Assembly (NCBI GenBank): GCA_031286615.1
Contig: JAITUA010000008.1
Coordinates: forward strand, 172,703-224,608
Source of the DNA: Chryseobacterium sp.
Lineage (GTDB): Bacteria > Bacteroidota > Bacteroidia > Flavobacteriales > Weeksellaceae
Length of the DNA: 51,906 nt
Reading direction: 5' to 3'
Made by a program: the position numbers and the translations under genes. Under the pieces are notes generated by a model. That model saw only the letters and a program-made list of their open reading frames with translations. It was not told where the DNA came from and did no database searches. Shown one piece after another: positions 42,224-51,667 of this stretch; position 1 is the stretch's first letter, and every line of letters starts with the position of its first letter.

Positions 42224-43258
42224 ATGAAAAATGTAGATTATATAATTGTAGGAGACGGATATGCAGGGCTTTTCATGGCTCATCAGCTAATTAAAAACAA
42301 TAAATCCTTTGTGATCTTTTCCGAAGGCCGAAAAAGTGCTTCACAGATTTCAGCCGGAATTATTAATCCTGTTGTTCTCAAGAAGTTTACCACATTCTGG
42401 AAAGCACAGGAGCAAATAGACTTTCTTAAAGACAGTCTTAAAGAAATAGAATCTTATACCGGAGAAAATTATCTGGTCAATGCTCCCATTCATAGGATTT
42501 TTCATGATGAGAATGAACAGAATCTTTGGTTAAAAAAATCAGAGAATGAAGAGTTATCAGCTTTTCTTGATAAAAATTTTGATTCTTTAAATGGCGTAAA
42601 AAACGATTTTCAGACCGGGAAGGTAAATCAGTCTGCCAGACTCAATGTTAATGGATTTTTTAGTGGTTTATTCAATTATTTGGAAAAAAATGACCATTTG
42701 GTAAAAGAAAGATTCGATTATACTCAATTGAACCCTTCTGAATCTGTTTATAAAGATTTCTCTTTTAAAAATATTATTTTCTGTGAAGGAATGGGAGTGA
42801 AAGACAATCCATACTTTTCAGAAATTGCTGTGGTTCCCAATAAAGGGCATCATATAAAAGTGAAACTTTCCCAACCGATTCCGGAAAACATCACTATTAA
42901 AAAGAAGCACTTCTTATTTCCCACCGGAAACGGCCTTTATTTCTATGGTGGAACCTACGACAGAGATCAGCTTCATCACCATATCGACGACTCAGCAGTC
43001 ACACAATTGGTGAATGGACTTTCCGAGTTCTATTCCTATGATTTTGAAGTGGAAGAAGTCCATTTTGGCTTCCGTCCTACTGTAAAAGACAGAAGGCCAA
43101 TCATTGGAAGACATGAAACATTGCACAATTTGTATGTTTTTAATGGAATGGGAGCCCGTGGTATTCTTAATGGATGCTATTTTTCACGAGATTTGTTCCG
43201 TTTTATTGAAAACAACACTCCTTTACATGAAGAAGTTTCATCAAAGAGGTTTCAATAG
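42224..43258 (+). CDS. FAD-dependent oxidoreductase (DAO family)
   Basis: 344 residues. N-terminal dinucleotide-binding motif VDYIIVGDGYAGLFMAHQL (residues 4-22; G-x-G-x-x-G) followed by an acidic strand end and SQISAGIINPVVLKKF, typical of the D-amino-acid oxidase/glycine oxidase superfamily. The C-terminal FAD-binding segment reads GFRPTVKDRRPIIGRH and GMGARGILNG. The substrate is unknown. A SemiSWEET gene follows in 34 bases and may share the transcript. Confidence 0.9.
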   Translation: MKNVDYIIVGDGYAGLFMAHQLIKNNKSFVIFSEGRKSASQISAGIINPVVLKKFTTFWKAQEQIDFLKDSLKEIESYTGENYLVNAPIHRIFHDENEQNLWLKKSENEELSAFLDKNFDSLNGVKNDFQTGKVNQSARLNVNGFFSGLFNYLEKNDHLVKERFDYTQLNPSESVYKDFSFKNIIFCEGMGVKDNPYFSEIAVVPNKGHHIKVKLSQPIPENITIKKKHFLFPTGNGLYFYGGTYDRDQLHHHIDDSAVTQLVNGLSEFYSYDFEVEEVHFGFRPTVKDRRPIIGRHETLHNLYVFNGMGARGILNGCYFSRDLFRFIENNTPLHEEVSSKRFQ

Positions 43259-43292
43259 CATATCTTAGTATAGAGATTTAAAACCACAACTT

Positions 43293-43553
43293 ATGGACGT
43301 AAATATATTAGGTATCATTGCCGGTTTTCTTACTTCGGTTTCGATGATTCCGCAGCTCGTAAAGGTGATCCGGGAAAAGAATGTAGAGGACATTTCTCTG
43401 CTCATGCTTCTCGTCCTTATTTCGGGGCTGTCATTATGGGTATGGTATGGTTTTGAAAAAGATGAGCTGCCAATTATTTTATCAAATTCATTTGCAGTTC
43501 TGGTCAATATAAGTCTTCTGATTTGTTATATAATGTACAATAAGAAAGAGTAA
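43293..43553 (+). CDS. SemiSWEET (PQ-loop) transporter
   Basis: An 86-residue membrane protein with three helices and the PQ motif (FLTSVSMIPQLVKVIREKN), plus the conserved Trp-Tyr (LWVWYGF) and Asn (ILSNSFAV). SemiSWEETs work as dimers and move sugars across the inner membrane. Length is typical. Confidence 0.92.
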   Translation: MDVNILGIIAGFLTSVSMIPQLVKVIREKNVEDISLLMLLVLISGLSLWVWYGFEKDELPIILSNSFAVLVNISLLICYIMYNKKE

Positions 43554-43568
43554 TCCTGTATAAATGAA

Positions 43569-43605
43569 AAAGACACCTTATCAAAAAGGTGTCTTTATAT
43601 TTTTA
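43569..43605. terminator. Bidirectional terminator
   Basis: Stem AAAGACACCTT/AAGGTGTCTTT (43569-43579 with 43586-43596), then ATATTTTTA. It lies between the convergent SemiSWEET and META-domain genes. Confidence 0.88.
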
Positions 43606-43618
43606 CTGTAAAAGATTG

Positions 43619-44053
43619 TTACTGAAGAACAAATTTAGCTAAAGGTGCCATTCTTGCCTTATTTAAAGTAAGCGTATTTCCATTTACAGAGTAGTTATCT
43701 GCAGCAAGGACTGCTTTTGTAAACTGGTTTTCAATATCCAGATCTTCACAAGCCATCATCGTAGACATTCCCTGATTGAATTTTATTCTCATGATTTCAG
43801 GTTTGATCTCGAAAGTTCCTCCAAATCCGTTACATCCGGCATGACCTTCATATCTCATTCCATCCATATTAAGTTTGAAATGAGGATTATTTTTAGGGTT
43901 TTTAAGATCAATCGGTTTTCCGTTAAGCTCTGTAAGTTTCCAGGTTTTCCCTGTAATATCAGTAGTCGCTTTTTGTGCGGTTTGTGTTTTGCATGAAACA
44001 ACAAGGAATGTTGCAATAACAAGGGCCGATAAGTAATAATATAAACTTTTCAT
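43619..44053 (-). CDS. META-domain (HslJ-like) lipoprotein
   Basis: 144 residues. Lipoprotein signal with Cys21 (FLVVSCKTQ), then a META/HslJ domain: GKTWKLTELNGKPID, GHAGCNGFGGTF, MSTMMACEDLDIENQF and LTLNKARMAPL. HslJ-type proteins are envelope proteins linked to stress or antibiotic tolerance in other bacteria; the activity is unknown. It follows another small lipoprotein gene by 36 bases on the same strand (operon). Confidence 0.93.
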   Translation of the reverse strand: MKSLYYYLSALVIATFLVVSCKTQTAQKATTDITGKTWKLTELNGKPIDLKNPKNNPHFKLNMDGMRYEGHAGCNGFGGTFEIKPEIMRIKFNQGMSTMMACEDLDIENQFTKAVLAADNYSVNGNTLTLNKARMAPLAKFVLQ

Positions 44054-44089
44054 AATGCTTATTTTTTTTAATGAATGCTAGTCCTTATG

Positions 44090-44482
44090 CTAATACGATG
44101 CCATTTTTGCCGGGCCAGACTCTTTTTTTGCCTGTTTAAGATGGAACAGTACCATGTCTACATTCTTTTTAAGGAAAGTTATATTTCCCTTAATATCAGA
44201 ATATTGATACTCTTCATTGGTGGCTGTATACTCAGGTAAAGCATCACTTTTTTTAAGGTCAAAAGTTTTACCGTTTAAATGTATTATTGCGGTATTTTTA
44301 GTGTTGTTGATTGTTACTTCTATTTTTTCTCCATAGCTGTCAACATACACATCTTTGAAAATTTCGTCTGTGTTTTCGGGGGCAGCAGCGGTAATGGTTT
44401 CAGCTTCTTTTCCGGGATGTTTACACGCTGTTAGGGAAAGAATCGTCAATCCGAGAAGGACTGGTGTTAATAAATTTTTCAT
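44090..44482 (-). CDS. Small lipoprotein, possibly MliC-like
   Basis: 130 residues. Lipoprotein signal MKNLLTPVLLGLTILSLTAC with Cys20, then an Ala/Glu-rich linker. The C-terminal 75 residues have the strand pattern of lysozyme inhibitor MliC (YVDSYGEKIEVTINN, TAIIHLNGKTFDLKK, YQYSDIKGNITFLKKNVDMVLF), but the conserved Ser-Gly-x-x-Tyr region is replaced by EYTATNEEYQY, so the match is weak. Cotranscribed with the META-domain lipoprotein gene. Confidence 0.75.
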   Translation of the reverse strand: MKNLLTPVLLGLTILSLTACKHPGKEAETITAAAPENTDEIFKDVYVDSYGEKIEVTINNTKNTAIIHLNGKTFDLKKSDALPEYTATNEEYQYSDIKGNITFLKKNVDMVLFHLKQAKKESGPAKMASY

Positions 44483-45101
44483 AGTGATAAGTGATTTTAA
44501 AGTGTTTCATGAATTGTGATATTAATACTATATAAATTTACAAATATTTTTGATAAATATATGTTAATTTTACATAAAGTAACAGTAATTTTAAATTTGC
44601 TCAATTTTAACTCACTGTTTTTTGAAACATTATTCACGAAACAGAAAGTAATAGTTATTGTAGAAAATTGTGGCTGATCGTTGTTAATTCAGGGATTTTA
44701 ACGGACTTGTTTTCAATAGTATAGTATACTTTTTTTTCATTTTTCATTTGTTGTGTAAATTTTCGGCAAAAATAATTCAAAAAGAAGAGAGTAGCAATAA
44801 ATTAATGTTAATAATCAGAAATCATGACAAAGTTTAGGTTTGATTATGGAAATTTTCAAAAATGGAATGCCAGACCATTAAAATGTTCAAAAAAGAAACA
44901 ACTTAAAAATTAAAATTTCCTTAATTCAAAAAAAATGGCTTGGTTTTTGAAAATTGAAACTTGCACAGATGAGATGTCAGAATTGCTCAAATTGCCCTTG
45001 AATAAAGAAAATATTTAATATTTATCATATTTTTATATTCAGGTAATTTAAAGGATAGTTAAATTTTGTTAATCCATGATGATAATATCATAATCTGGGT
45101 G
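44483..45101. other. AT-rich non-coding region
   Basis: About 0.6 kb between divergent units with no gene of normal size on either strand. It contains a perfect -7-like TATTTTTG on the minus strand near 44767-44774, too far (about 290 bases) from the lipoprotein gene to assign. No tRNA, hairpin terminator or repeat was found. Confidence 0.5.
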
Positions 45102-45109
45102 TACATTTG
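45102..45109 (+). promoter_or_regulatory. -7 promoter element before the small membrane protein
   Basis: TACATTTG, a perfect TAnnTTTG, ends 10 bases before the ATG at 45120. If used, the mRNA would be almost leaderless. Confidence 0.45.
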
Positions 45110-45119
45110 CCACTTCAAA

Positions 45120-45506
45120 ATGAGAAACTTTATAGTATACTTTTTAACCGGTCTTTTTCTGCTTTTTGTAGTAGAAAGTAGACTCGACGTTAAAACGCTT
45201 CGAAATGACTATTCCGGTCATGTTTCTCACCATATGCCAAAAAGAGCCAACCGTTTGAATCAGACTTTTGAAAAACTTTCTGTTCAGCAGATGGCCGATA
45301 GTGTAGACAATCTTACCTTAGAACTTGCCGAAAATGATTTCCAGCTGTCTGATGTATGGCAGGCTATTGTTGTTTTTGCAGGAGTTTTCAGCCTGGTCTA
45401 TATTTTTGGATTAAAAAGCGATAAACGGTTCAGACCGGATATTCATGGCTTTGTGTTTGGTCTTACCGCCAAAAGATTCATTCTGATCCGTTCTATTAGA
45501 ATTTAA
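45120..45506 (+). CDS. Small membrane protein, hypothetical
   Basis: 128 residues starting MRNFIVYFLTGLFLLFVVESR. The frame extends to 45066 but the extra part crosses a -7 promoter element, so I use the Met at 45120. There are two membrane segments (residues 3-17 and about 82-100, VWQAIVVFAGVFSLVYIFGL) around a 60-residue polar loop, and a short basic tail (KRFILIRSIRI). No family is recognised. It precedes the RND efflux genes by about 145 bases and might be a small accessory protein, or unrelated. Confidence 0.6.
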   Translation: MRNFIVYFLTGLFLLFVVESRLDVKTLRNDYSGHVSHHMPKRANRLNQTFEKLSVQQMADSVDNLTLELAENDFQLSDVWQAIVVFAGVFSLVYIFGLKSDKRFRPDIHGFVFGLTAKRFILIRSIRI

Positions 45507-45650
45507 AATTTTCTCGATCTATTCATTTTTCTGCCTGATTCCGGGTAGAAATACTTTGCGTTGTGTATGCCGGTAATCATCACATCGTCCCCCTTTTATT
45601 ACCGTTTTATTCCTATCAAAACATTAACGAATTATATAAACTCTAGAATT

Positions 45651-46736
45651 ATGATAAAGAGAGTTGCTTCGGGAATTGCGCTGAGTGCCCTTCTGCTGGC
45701 GGTTGGCTGCAATAAGAAAAAAGAAGAAAAAGAAGAAGTTACCCTATATCCGGTGACATCTCCTGTAGTAATGGATACAGTAATCAACAAAGAATACGTA
45801 GCCCAGATTCAATCCGTAAAAAATATTGAAGTAAGAGCTCAGGAAAAAGGTTTCCTGGAAAAAATCTTTGTAGATGAAGGACAATACGTGCAGGCGGGAC
45901 AGACCTTGTTCCGAATCATGCCTAAATTATATCAGGCAGAATTATTAAAAGCAAAAGCAGAGGTAGAACAGGCTTCTATTGAACTTAAAAATGCAAGTAC
46001 ATTAGCAGGAAACAATATTGTTTCTAAAAATGAAAAAGCAATGGCAAAAGCTAAGCTGGATGCTGCTAATGCAGAAATGAAACTGGCTCAGATCCATCTT
46101 TCATTCACAGATATCAAGGCACCGTTTTCTGGTGTTATCAACAGAATTCCTTTGAAACTGGGAAGTCTTGTAGACGAAGGTGATTTGTTGACTTCATTGT
46201 CAGATAACACAAGTATCTATACTTACTTTAATGTTTCTGAACCAGAATATTTAAGTTATCAGACCCACGCTGCAGACAGAGGAAGCAAACAGGTTTCCCT
46301 GATCACTGCGAACGGAGAAACCTACTCGCAGAAAGGAGAAATCCAGACTATTGAAGGAGAATTTGATAACGAAACAGGGAATATTGCCTTCCGTGCCAAG
46401 TTTCCAAACCCTGATAAGCTCTTGAGAAATGGCGAAACAGGAAAAATACAGATGTCAATGCCTGTTCATAACGCACTTATTATTCCACAGAAAGCTACTT
46501 ATGAGATTCAGGATCAGAAATATGTGTTTGTCATTGATAAAAACGGAGTAGCTAAATCCCGAAATATCAAAATCGCTTATGAACTTCCGGATCTTTATGT
46601 AGTAGGTTCAGGAATATCAAAAGGAGATCAGATCCTTTTGGAAGGAGTTCAGAAAGTGAAGGATGATCAAAAGGTGAAAACAAAATTCCAGAATCCTGAG
46701 AAAGTTCTTCAATCATTGAAATTAAAAGCAGAGTAG
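45651..46736 (+). CDS. RND efflux periplasmic adaptor lipoprotein
   Basis: 361 residues. The start is the Met of the lipoprotein signal MIKRVASGIALSALLLAVGC (Cys20); the upstream in-frame extension to 45561 is not signal-like. Membrane-fusion-protein pattern: barrel-sandwich (IEVRAQEKGFLEKIFVDEGQYVQAGQTLFRI), alpha-hairpin (KAEVEQASIELKNASTLAG), FTDIKAPFSGVINRIPL, and a beta-barrel plus membrane-proximal domain. It links the inner-membrane pump and the outer-membrane channel encoded next. Substrates, probably drugs or amphiphiles, are not shown. Confidence 0.94.
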   Translation: MIKRVASGIALSALLLAVGCNKKKEEKEEVTLYPVTSPVVMDTVINKEYVAQIQSVKNIEVRAQEKGFLEKIFVDEGQYVQAGQTLFRIMPKLYQAELLKAKAEVEQASIELKNASTLAGNNIVSKNEKAMAKAKLDAANAEMKLAQIHLSFTDIKAPFSGVINRIPLKLGSLVDEGDLLTSLSDNTSIYTYFNVSEPEYLSYQTHAADRGSKQVSLITANGETYSQKGEIQTIEGEFDNETGNIAFRAKFPNPDKLLRNGETGKIQMSMPVHNALIIPQKATYEIQDQKYVFVIDKNGVAKSRNIKIAYELPDLYVVGSGISKGDQILLEGVQKVKDDQKVKTKFQNPEKVLQSLKLKAE

Positions 46737-46757
46737 TGGTCTCTAAAATGAAGTAGT

Positions 46758-49700
46758 ATGTTTAAGAAATTCATTCGCAGACCAGTTCTGTCTATAGTAA
46801 TCTCATTGATTATTGTATTTATGGGGATATTATCATTGGTAAAACTTCCGGTGACACAATTCCCATCCATTTCTCCACCTAAAGTAAATATTACCGCAGA
46901 ATATCCGGGAGCTAACAACGAATTGTTGATTAAATCCGTAGTAATCCCTTTAGAAAGAGGATTAAATGGAGTTCCGGGTATGAAATATATGACCTCGGAT
47001 GCCGGTAATGACGGGGAGGCTTCCATTCAGATTGTATTTGATCTCGGAACAGATCCCAATGTAGCCGCAGTAAACGTTCAGAACCGTGTATCTTCAGTGG
47101 TGAATAAACTTCCTCCTCTTGTAGTACGTGAGGGGGTAAAGATCACGCGTGAGGAACCTAACATGTTGATGTATATTAACTTGTATAGTGATGATCCTAA
47201 AGCTGACCAGAAATTCCTTTTCAACTATGCGGATATCAACGTAATGTCTGAATTGAGAAGGGTAAGCGGTGTTGGTTTTGCCGATATCCTGGGAACCCGT
47301 GAATATGCAATGCGAATCTGGCTTAAACCGGATAGATTAACAGCTTATAATATTTCAGCTGATGAAGTAATGGAATCTCTGAATGAGCAGAGTTTGGAAG
47401 CGTCTCCGGGTAAAACTGGAGAAAGTTCAGGAAAACGCTCTCAGTCATTTGAATATGTATTAAAATATCCGGGTCGTTTCAACAACGAAAAAGATTATGG
47501 AAACATTATCCTAAAAGCAAAACCGGATGGTGAATCTGTAAGGCTGAAGGATGTTGCAGACATAGAATTCGGAAGTTCCATGTATGATATTTATTCTACA
47601 TTGAATGGAAAACCTTCTGCGGCAATTACGGTAAAACAATCCTATGGATCTAATGCAAGCGACGTTATCAAAAACGTAAAAACATTGATGAAGGATCTTG
47701 AGAAAAATAACTTCCCTAAAGGAATGCATTACGACATCAGTTATGACGTTTCCAGATTCCTGGATGCATCTATGGAAAAAGTAATTCATACCTTGTTTGA
47801 AGCCTTTATTTTAGTTGCCATTGTAGTATTCTTATTCCTTGGAGACTGGCGTTCTACCTTAATTCCGGCACTAGCCGTTCCGGTGTCATTGGTAGGAACG
47901 TTTGCTGTAATGTCTGCCTTTGGGATTACCCTGAATATGATTTCACTCTTTGCTTTGGTAATGGCGATCGGGGTTGTAGTAGATGACGCGATTGTAGTAA
48001 TTGAAGCCGTTCACGCTAAAATGGAAGAAAAACATCTTTCTCCATTAAAGGCAACAGAAGAAGCAATGCACGAGATCAGTGGAGCAATTATCGCAATTAC
48101 ATTGGTAATGGCATCCGTATTTATTCCGATTGCATTTATGTCCGGACCGGTTGGGGTATTTTATCGTCAGTTCTCTATTACAATGGCTTCATCCATTATC
48201 TTATCAGGGGTTGTAGCGCTTACTTTAACACCGGCTTTGTGTGCATTGATCTTAAGAAATAACCACGGAAAGCCTAAAAAGAAGACTCCGGTTACTATTT
48301 TCCTTGATAAATTCAATAACCTCTTTACAAAAGGAGCTGGGAAATATGAGAAGATGCTGAATAAAACAGTGACGAAGAAAACTATAACGCTGCCGTTACT
48401 GTTAGCATTCTGTGCCTGTACATTCTTCCTGAGTAACTCTTTACCTTCAGGATTTATTCCGGCTGAAGACCAGGGGATGATCTATGCGATTATTCAGACT
48501 CCTCCGGGATCTACATTAGAAAGAACCAATCAGATTGCTAAAGAACTTTTAAGAGAATCTGAAGACATTGACGGCGTACAGTCTGTTTCATCATTAGCAG
48601 GATATGAGATTTTGACAGAAGGTACCGGATCCAACTCGGGAACCTGTCTTATCAACCTGAAAAGTTGGGAAGAACGTAAAGAATCCGCTGCTGAAATCAT
48701 AGAAAAACTTGAGGAAAAAGCGAAGAATATCCCAGGTGCCAATATAGAATTCTTCCAGCCGCCATCCGTTCCCGGATATGGTGCAGCAGGAGGTTTTGAA
48801 CTTCGTTTACTTGATAAAGCAGGAAGTGGAGACTACCATAAAATGGAACAGGTGAGTAATGACTTTGTGAAAGAGCTTAAGAAGCGTCCGGAACTTGGAT
48901 CTGCATTTACATTCTATTCCGCGAGTTTCCCCCAATATATGCTTAAGATTGATAATGATCTTGCAGAACAAAAAGGAGTGACCATTGAAAAAGCGATGGA
49001 TAACCTATCCACATTGATCGGGTCCAACTATGAAACGAGTTTCATTCGTTTTGACAGGCCGTATAAGGTAATTGTTCAGGCAGGGCCTCAATATCGTGCT
49101 TTACCAACGGATCTGTTGAAGCTCTATGTTAAAAACGATAAAGACCAGATGGTTCCTTATTCAGACTTCATGAGATTGGAAAAGGTATATGGATTATCTG
49201 AGATTACAAGACACAATATGTATAACTCTGCAGAGGTGAGTGGAACTCCGGCACCTGGATATAGTAGTGGACAGGCGATTAAGGCTATTCAGGAAGTTGC
49301 AGATAAAACACTTCCGAGAGGTTTTGGTATCGACTGGGCAGGTATTTCCAAAGACGAAGTTAGCCGTGGAAATGAAGCCGTATTTATCTTCCTGGTATGT
49401 TTAGGATTCGTTTATCTGATCCTTTCGGCGCAATATGAGAGTTTTATCCTGCCTCTTCCGGTAATCTTATCCCTTCCGGTTGGTATTTTCGGGGCATTTT
49501 TATGCTTAAAACTTTTAGGATTGGAGAATAACATTTATGCACAGGTGGCTATGGTCATGTTGATTGGACTCTTGGGGAAAAATGCGGTATTGATTGTAGA
49601 GTTTGCTGTACAGAAGAAAGCCGAAGAGGGAATTCCTGTAGCAAAAGCAGCTATTGAAGGTGCTGCCATTCGTTTCCGTCCGATTCTGATGACATCGTTT

Positions 49701-49949
49701 GCATTCATTGCCGGTTTGATTCCATTGGTTATTGCAACAGGACCGGGAGCAGTTGGTAACAGAACAATTGGTACTGCAGCAGCAGGAGGGATGTTGATCG
49801 GAACCATTTTCGGATTGATGATTATCCCTGGATTGTATTATATCTTCGGAACCATTGCAGACAAATCCAGACTGGCAAAATATGAAGAAGAGAATCCTTT
49901 AACAGAACAAACTGAACCTTATGAACATGATGGAAAATTCGAAGACTAA
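46758..49949 (+). CDS. RND multidrug efflux pump (AcrB/HAE1 type)
   Basis: 1063 residues, the usual length. Twelve membrane helices in the RND arrangement; first helix RPVLSIVISLIIVFMGILSL. The proton relay is present: Asp-Asp in TM4 (GVVVDDAIVVIEAVH, about residues 400-416) and the TM10 Lys in LLGKNAVLIVEFAV. Porter-domain motifs QNRV and FPSISPP are clear. It is the proton-driven pump of the tripartite system. The next gene begins inside its last 29 bases (translational coupling). Confidence 0.96.
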   Translation: MFKKFIRRPVLSIVISLIIVFMGILSLVKLPVTQFPSISPPKVNITAEYPGANNELLIKSVVIPLERGLNGVPGMKYMTSDAGNDGEASIQIVFDLGTDPNVAAVNVQNRVSSVVNKLPPLVVREGVKITREEPNMLMYINLYSDDPKADQKFLFNYADINVMSELRRVSGVGFADILGTREYAMRIWLKPDRLTAYNISADEVMESLNEQSLEASPGKTGESSGKRSQSFEYVLKYPGRFNNEKDYGNIILKAKPDGESVRLKDVADIEFGSSMYDIYSTLNGKPSAAITVKQSYGSNASDVIKNVKTLMKDLEKNNFPKGMHYDISYDVSRFLDASMEKVIHTLFEAFILVAIVVFLFLGDWRSTLIPALAVPVSLVGTFAVMSAFGITLNMISLFALVMAIGVVVDDAIVVIEAVHAKMEEKHLSPLKATEEAMHEISGAIIAITLVMASVFIPIAFMSGPVGVFYRQFSITMASSIILSGVVALTLTPALCALILRNNHGKPKKKTPVTIFLDKFNNLFTKGAGKYEKMLNKTVTKKTITLPLLLAFCACTFFLSNSLPSGFIPAEDQGMIYAIIQTPPGSTLERTNQIAKELLRESEDIDGVQSVSSLAGYEILTEGTGSNSGTCLINLKSWEERKESAAEIIEKLEEKAKNIPGANIEFFQPPSVPGYGAAGGFELRLLDKAGSGDYHKMEQVSNDFVKELKKRPELGSAFTFYSASFPQYMLKIDNDLAEQKGVTIEKAMDNLSTLIGSNYETSFIRFDRPYKVIVQAGPQYRALPTDLLKLYVKNDKDQMVPYSDFMRLEKVYGLSEITRHNMYNSAEVSGTPAPGYSSGQAIKAIQEVADKTLPRGFGIDWAGISKDEVSRGNEAVFIFLVCLGFVYLILSAQYESFILPLPVILSLPVGIFGAFLCLKLLGLENNIYAQVAMVMLIGLLGKNAVLIVEFAVQKKAEEGIPVAKAAIEGAAIRFRPILMTSFAFIAGLIPLVIATGPGAVGNRTIGTAAAGGMLIGTIFGLMIIPGLYYIFGTIADKSRLAKYEEENPLTEQTEPYEHDGKFED

Positions 49950-51378
49950 AAATATAATAACCGCCATTGTCTTATCACTTGTACTTGCAAGTTGTAAGGC
50001 GCCGATGGCGACTGTCATAAAAGACGAGGTAAAAGAAAATATTCCTCAGAACTTTAATCAGGAAGAACAGCAGGATGCGAATAACAATAGCGGAACAACT
50101 CCTTGGAGACAGTTCTTTACGGATCCAAATCTGGTAACCCTGATCGAAACAGCTTTAAAAAATAATCAGGAACTATTAATCACCCTTCAGGAAATTGAAA
50201 TTGCTAAAAGTGGTGTTTTGGCTAAAAAAGGAAGGCTTACTCCAACTGTTTCAGCAGGAATAGGAGCCGGACTGAAAAAAGCTGGCCGTTATACCAGTGA
50301 AGGAGCGGGTGATGCTACTACAGAAATAGAACCAGGAAAAGAAATGCCGGATCCACTTGGAAATTTTGAAGCAGGATTAAATGCAAGCTGGGAAATTGAT
50401 ATCTGGAAAAAACTCAGAACCGAAAAAGAATCTGCAGTAGCCCATTATCTTTCTACCGTGGAAGGTAAAAACTTTGTCCTTTCTAATCTTATTGAAGAAG
50501 TTGCAGATAATTATTATGAATTGCTGGCACTTGATAATCAACTGGATATTATACAGCAGTATATCAAGCTTCAGCAAAGAGCATTGGAAATTTCCAAGAT
50601 TCAGAAAGAAGCTGCTGCTGCAACGGAACTTGCGGTGAAGAAATTTGAAGCAGAATTGGCAAAATCCAAGGCGGCGGAATATACGATCCGTCAGCAAATT
50701 ACTGAGAAGGAAAACGAAATCAATGCGCTGTTAGGAAGATATCCACAACCGATTGTGAGAACAAAGGAAAACTTTATGTCCACGATTCCTCCGACAGTTT
50801 ATACCGGAATTCCGTCACAGTTATTGGCAAACCGTCCCGATATCAAGCAGGCAGAACTGGAATTGAAAGCATCAAAACTGGATGTGGAAGCAGCAAGAAA
50901 AGAGTTTTATCCTTCTCTGGAAATTTCTGCGACATTAGGACTGGAAGCATTCAAACCATCCTATCTGGTTAAATTACCTGAATCAATTGCTTATAATCTG
51001 GCAGGAGAATTGGCAGGACCGCTTATTAACAAAAGTGCCATAAAAGCGAATTTCCAGACAGCAGATGCAAAACAGGTTCAGGCGTTGTATGAATATGATA
51101 AAACCATTTTGAACGCTTATCTGGATGTTGCCAATCTGATGTCGAAGGTTAAAAATATAGATCAGTATTATCAACTGAAATCTCAGGAAACTAAAGCCCT
51201 GGATCAGTCTATTGATATTGCCAATCAGTTATTCCGTAATTCCAGAGCAGATTATCTTGAAGTTCTTTTGAACCAAAGAGATGCTTTGGATGCTAAAATG
51301 GAGCTTATTGAGGCAAAACAAAAACAGCTCAGCACAGTCGTTGACATCTATAAAAGTTTAGGTGGAGGCTGGAAATAA
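49921..51378 (+). CDS. RND efflux outer-membrane lipoprotein (TolC/OprM type)
   Basis: 485 residues. Lipoprotein signal with LVLASCKAP (Cys24 or 25, depending on which of three clustered Met codons starts). Two repeats of the outer-membrane efflux protein family: WRQFFTDPNLVTLIETALKNNQELLITLQEIEIAK, later IPSQLLANRPDIKQAELELKASKLDVEAARKEFYPSLEIS. It forms the trimeric channel of the pump encoded upstream; the 29-base overlap with the pump gene points to coupled expression. Confidence 0.95.
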   Translation: MNMMENSKTKNIITAIVLSLVLASCKAPMATVIKDEVKENIPQNFNQEEQQDANNNSGTTPWRQFFTDPNLVTLIETALKNNQELLITLQEIEIAKSGVLAKKGRLTPTVSAGIGAGLKKAGRYTSEGAGDATTEIEPGKEMPDPLGNFEAGLNASWEIDIWKKLRTEKESAVAHYLSTVEGKNFVLSNLIEEVADNYYELLALDNQLDIIQQYIKLQQRALEISKIQKEAAAATELAVKKFEAELAKSKAAEYTIRQQITEKENEINALLGRYPQPIVRTKENFMSTIPPTVYTGIPSQLLANRPDIKQAELELKASKLDVEAARKEFYPSLEISATLGLEAFKPSYLVKLPESIAYNLAGELAGPLINKSAIKANFQTADAKQVQALYEYDKTILNAYLDVANLMSKVKNIDQYYQLKSQETKALDQSIDIANQLFRNSRADYLEVLLNQRDALDAKMELIEAKQKQLSTVVDIYKSLGGGWK

Positions 51379-51418
51379 AACATCATAATTCTATCAATAA
51401 ACAGTTAATGTTTTTTGG

Positions 51419-51450
51419 AAGGGTCAATTCTTTTGAGTTGGCCCTTTTTT
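51419..51450 (+). terminator. Terminator of the RND operon
   Basis: Stem GGGTCAA/TTGGCCC (one T-G pair) with AA/TT flanks, followed by TTTTTT. Confidence 0.85.
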
Positions 51451-51502
51451 GTTTTAAAACGACAAGTTTTGTCGCTGTCAGGAGATAACGCCAGAATAAA
51501 AT

Positions 51503-51532
51503 AAAACCTTTGAATATTTCAAAGGTTTTTTT
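51503..51532. terminator. Second hairpin terminator
   Basis: Stem AAAACCTTTGAA/TTCAAAGGTTTT with a 3-base loop, then TTTTCT on the plus strand and an A/T tract on the other side. Only about 50 bases separate it from the operon terminator, with no gene between, so it is probably a back-up. Confidence 0.8.
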
Positions 51533-51667
51533 CTATAAAAAAGTTTTTATGATTGAAAAAGTCTGGTGAAATAAATTGATTTGTTATGAATATTTAGCAA
51601 AACAAGGTTTGATATTGCCTGATGTAGTGTGAATATATTACTTTGTGGAAGAATAAAAACACAATTT

